64,000 bases of DNA, from assembly GCF_003096715.1 (NCBI RefSeq), contig NZ_QEOL01000015.1:124001-188000 (forward strand), given 5' to 3'. Position numbers and translations under genes: made by a program. Below are positions 62,702-64,000 of this stretch, piece after piece. How positions within the stretch are numbered: position 1 is the stretch's first letter; the number at the start of each line of letters is the position of its first letter. The notes under the pieces were generated by a model. That model was not told the DNA's origin. It saw nothing but the letters and a program-made list of their open reading frames with translations, and did no database searches. The DNA comes from Paraburkholderia silvatlantica (lineage in GTDB: Bacteria; Pseudomonadota; Gammaproteobacteria; Burkholderiales; Burkholderiaceae).

Positions 62702-64000
62702 TTGCCGTTATCGAATCCCGATCGCCGCTTGCGCAGGACGTTGGCACTGGCCGCGATGTGCACGTTTATCTGCACGTCGTCGGTTCAGACCATCGCCGCG
62801 CCGCAACTCAATGTGACGACCTCGTGGATCGGCAACAGTTTTGGCAACGGCCAGGGCACGTGGATGCAGATCAACGTCACGGCCATCGCCGTCACGCCCG
62901 AAGGCAAGGTGTTCACCAACGCGCCGTGGGACGAGAGCGGTGCCGAGATCAGCGCGTACCAGGACGGCAAGCCGCTCGGCTTCGCCGGCGGCACGCATGG
63001 CTGGGGGGGAGCCGGCGGCAACGCCGTGGCCGTGAATCATCGCTATCTGTATGCGGCGGTCGGCGTGGGCAACGAGAAGGGGCATCTCGTCGGCAGCGGC
63101 ATCTGGCCTGCGAAGGGCAGCCAGTGGTACGGCATTACGCGCCGGCCGCTCGACGAGCCCAAACGCGCCGCCGCGTTTCAGGCTTCGCCCGATCCGCTCA
63201 ATCCGCATGCGCAGCTTTCCGCATCGTTCCTGAAGATCAACGAAGTGCCGGCCGGCACGCATGCCGACATTGGCGGGCTCGCCGCGACGGACTCGACGCT
63301 CTATGTCAGCAACACGCCGATGAACCGCATCGAGGTGTACGACGCGAACTCGATGCAGCGCAAGACGCAATGGGATGTGCAGGCGCCGGGCCGTATCGCG
63401 CTCGCAGCCGACGGGTCGGTGTGGGTGCTGAGTGGCTCGGGTGGTGCTCATGCGCGCGTCGAGCACTATTCGGCGGAAGGCAAGCGCCTCGACGATACGC
63501 TCGCGCTGCCCGACGATTCGGTGGCGGTGGATCTCGCGTTCGATCCGCAGCAACGCCTGCTGATCGCCGATAACGGGCCGCGCCAGCAGATCCTCATTTT
63601 CACGCGCAACGGCAGGACGTGGACACAGAGCGCCGCGCTCGGCGAGCGCGGCGGCATCTTCTCGGGCGTCGCGGGCCGGCCGGGGCCTGGCCGCTTCAAC
63701 GGCCTCACGGGTGTCGGCACCGATGCGCGCGGGAACATCTACGTCTCGACCAATGGTGTCGGGCCGCAGCACGACGACAGCATCGGCGCCGGTCTTGGCG
63801 CGACACTGGAAGCCTATACGCCTGCGGGCAAGCGCCTGTGGAACCTGGAAGGCCTGCTGTTCGTGGATGGCGCGTGGGTGGACCCGCAGCGCCCCAACAG
63901 CGTCTATACGGGCAACAAGCGCTTCGAGCTCGACTTGTCGAAGCCGCCGGGCCAGGACTGGAAATATGTCGGATTCCTGTCCAATCGTTTCCGCTATCCC
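62702..64000 (+). CDS. Secreted propeller-like protein, C-terminus beyond window
   Basis: The frame is open from TTG 62702 to the window end: 433 residues visible, C-terminus missing. GGAGGA lies 6 nt before the TTG, while the in-frame ATG at 62660 has no ribosome site, so the TTG is preferred. A signal peptide covers about residues 1-32 ('SSVQTIAAP'). The mature part shows repeated short blade-like units such as 'LAATDSTLYVSNTPMNRIEVYD', 'RIALAADGSVWVL', 'DLAFDPQQRLLIADNG' and 'GTDARGNIYVS', typical of NHL/SMP-30-like beta-propellers. It may be a periplasmic polysaccharide-binding or -modifying protein of the EPS locus; the position suggests this and nothing more. I do not recognise an exact family. 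Confidence 0.75.
   Translation, partial: MPLSNPDRRLRRTLALAAMCTFICTSSVQTIAAPQLNVTTSWIGNSFGNGQGTWMQINVTAIAVTPEGKVFTNAPWDESGAEISAYQDGKPLGFAGGTHGWGGAGGNAVAVNHRYLYAAVGVGNEKGHLVGSGIWPAKGSQWYGITRRPLDEPKRAAAFQASPDPLNPHAQLSASFLKINEVPAGTHADIGGLAATDSTLYVSNTPMNRIEVYDANSMQRKTQWDVQAPGRIALAADGSVWVLSGSGGAHARVEHYSAEGKRLDDTLALPDDSVAVDLAFDPQQRLLIADNGPRQQILIFTRNGRTWTQSAALGERGGIFSGVAGRPGPGRFNGLTGVGTDARGNIYVSTNGVGPQHDDSIGAGLGATLEAYTPAGKRLWNLEGLLFVDGAWVDPQRPNSVYTGNKRFELDLSKPPGQDWKYVGFLSNRFRYP

Overview
The window looks like chromosome from a high-GC betaproteobacterium of the Burkholderiales, most like Paraburkholderia, Caballeronia or Burkholderia. The reasons are a cepacian-type (bce) exopolysaccharide locus, a DUF4148 secreted protein, a complete liv operon, an alpha-2-macroglobulin/PBP1C pair, and strong GC3 codon use throughout. 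I saw no rRNA, tRNA, CRISPR array, prophage or intact insertion sequence. Everything here comes from reading the sequence; no database search was run.

Left part (1-16.1 kb): a set of small regulatory and metabolic genes. These are a PRC-barrel protein cut by the window edge, a lone receiver protein, a DUF2795 protein, an ABM-fold monooxygenase and a membrane diguanylate cyclase. Next comes a quorum-sensing module: a CqsA/LqsA-type alpha-hydroxyketone synthase (3862-5163) converging on a membrane sensor kinase and an LqsR-like regulator (7659-5276). A hydrolase, panE and nitroreductase set follows on the minus strand, then an SDR, an SBP56/methanethiol-oxidase-family protein with a small membrane partner, a DUF4148 protein, and a TetR/SDR divergent pair whose shared promoter carries two palindromes.

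Middle part (16.5-44.2 kb): a 2024-residue alpha-2-macroglobulin with its thioester motif is translationally coupled to pbpC. It is followed by a MarR-controlled efflux operon (marR, FUSC protein, DUF1656, HlyD-type adaptor, NodT-type outer-membrane lipoprotein), then a HAD phosphatase, a class V aminotransferase and a thioesterase. An AT-rich gap precedes livK-livHMGF, which has a hairpin terminator between livK and livH. A LuxR-type regulator and small envelope proteins (DUF4337, a secreted hypothetical, DUF2501) come next.

Right part (42.9-64 kb): the exopolysaccharide locus. A regulator-like protein built from an IS5-type transposase N-terminal domain joined to an unrelated C-terminal domain sits at its left border. 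Then come bceA (GDP-mannose supply) on the minus strand and bceB to bceK on the plus strand: initiating transferase, UDP-glucose dehydrogenase, LMW phosphatase, Wza-like exporter, Wzc-like tyrosine kinase, four glycosyltransferases and a Wzy-like polymerase. These converge on bceO-bceN-bceM (acyltransferase, GDP-mannose dehydratase, GDP-4-keto reductase). Together they supply GDP-mannose, GDP-rhamnose and UDP-glucuronate, assemble a lipid-linked repeat and export it. No Wzx flippase or UDP-glucose pyrophosphorylase gene is visible, so the locus probably continues to the right, where a secreted propeller-like protein is cut by the window edge.
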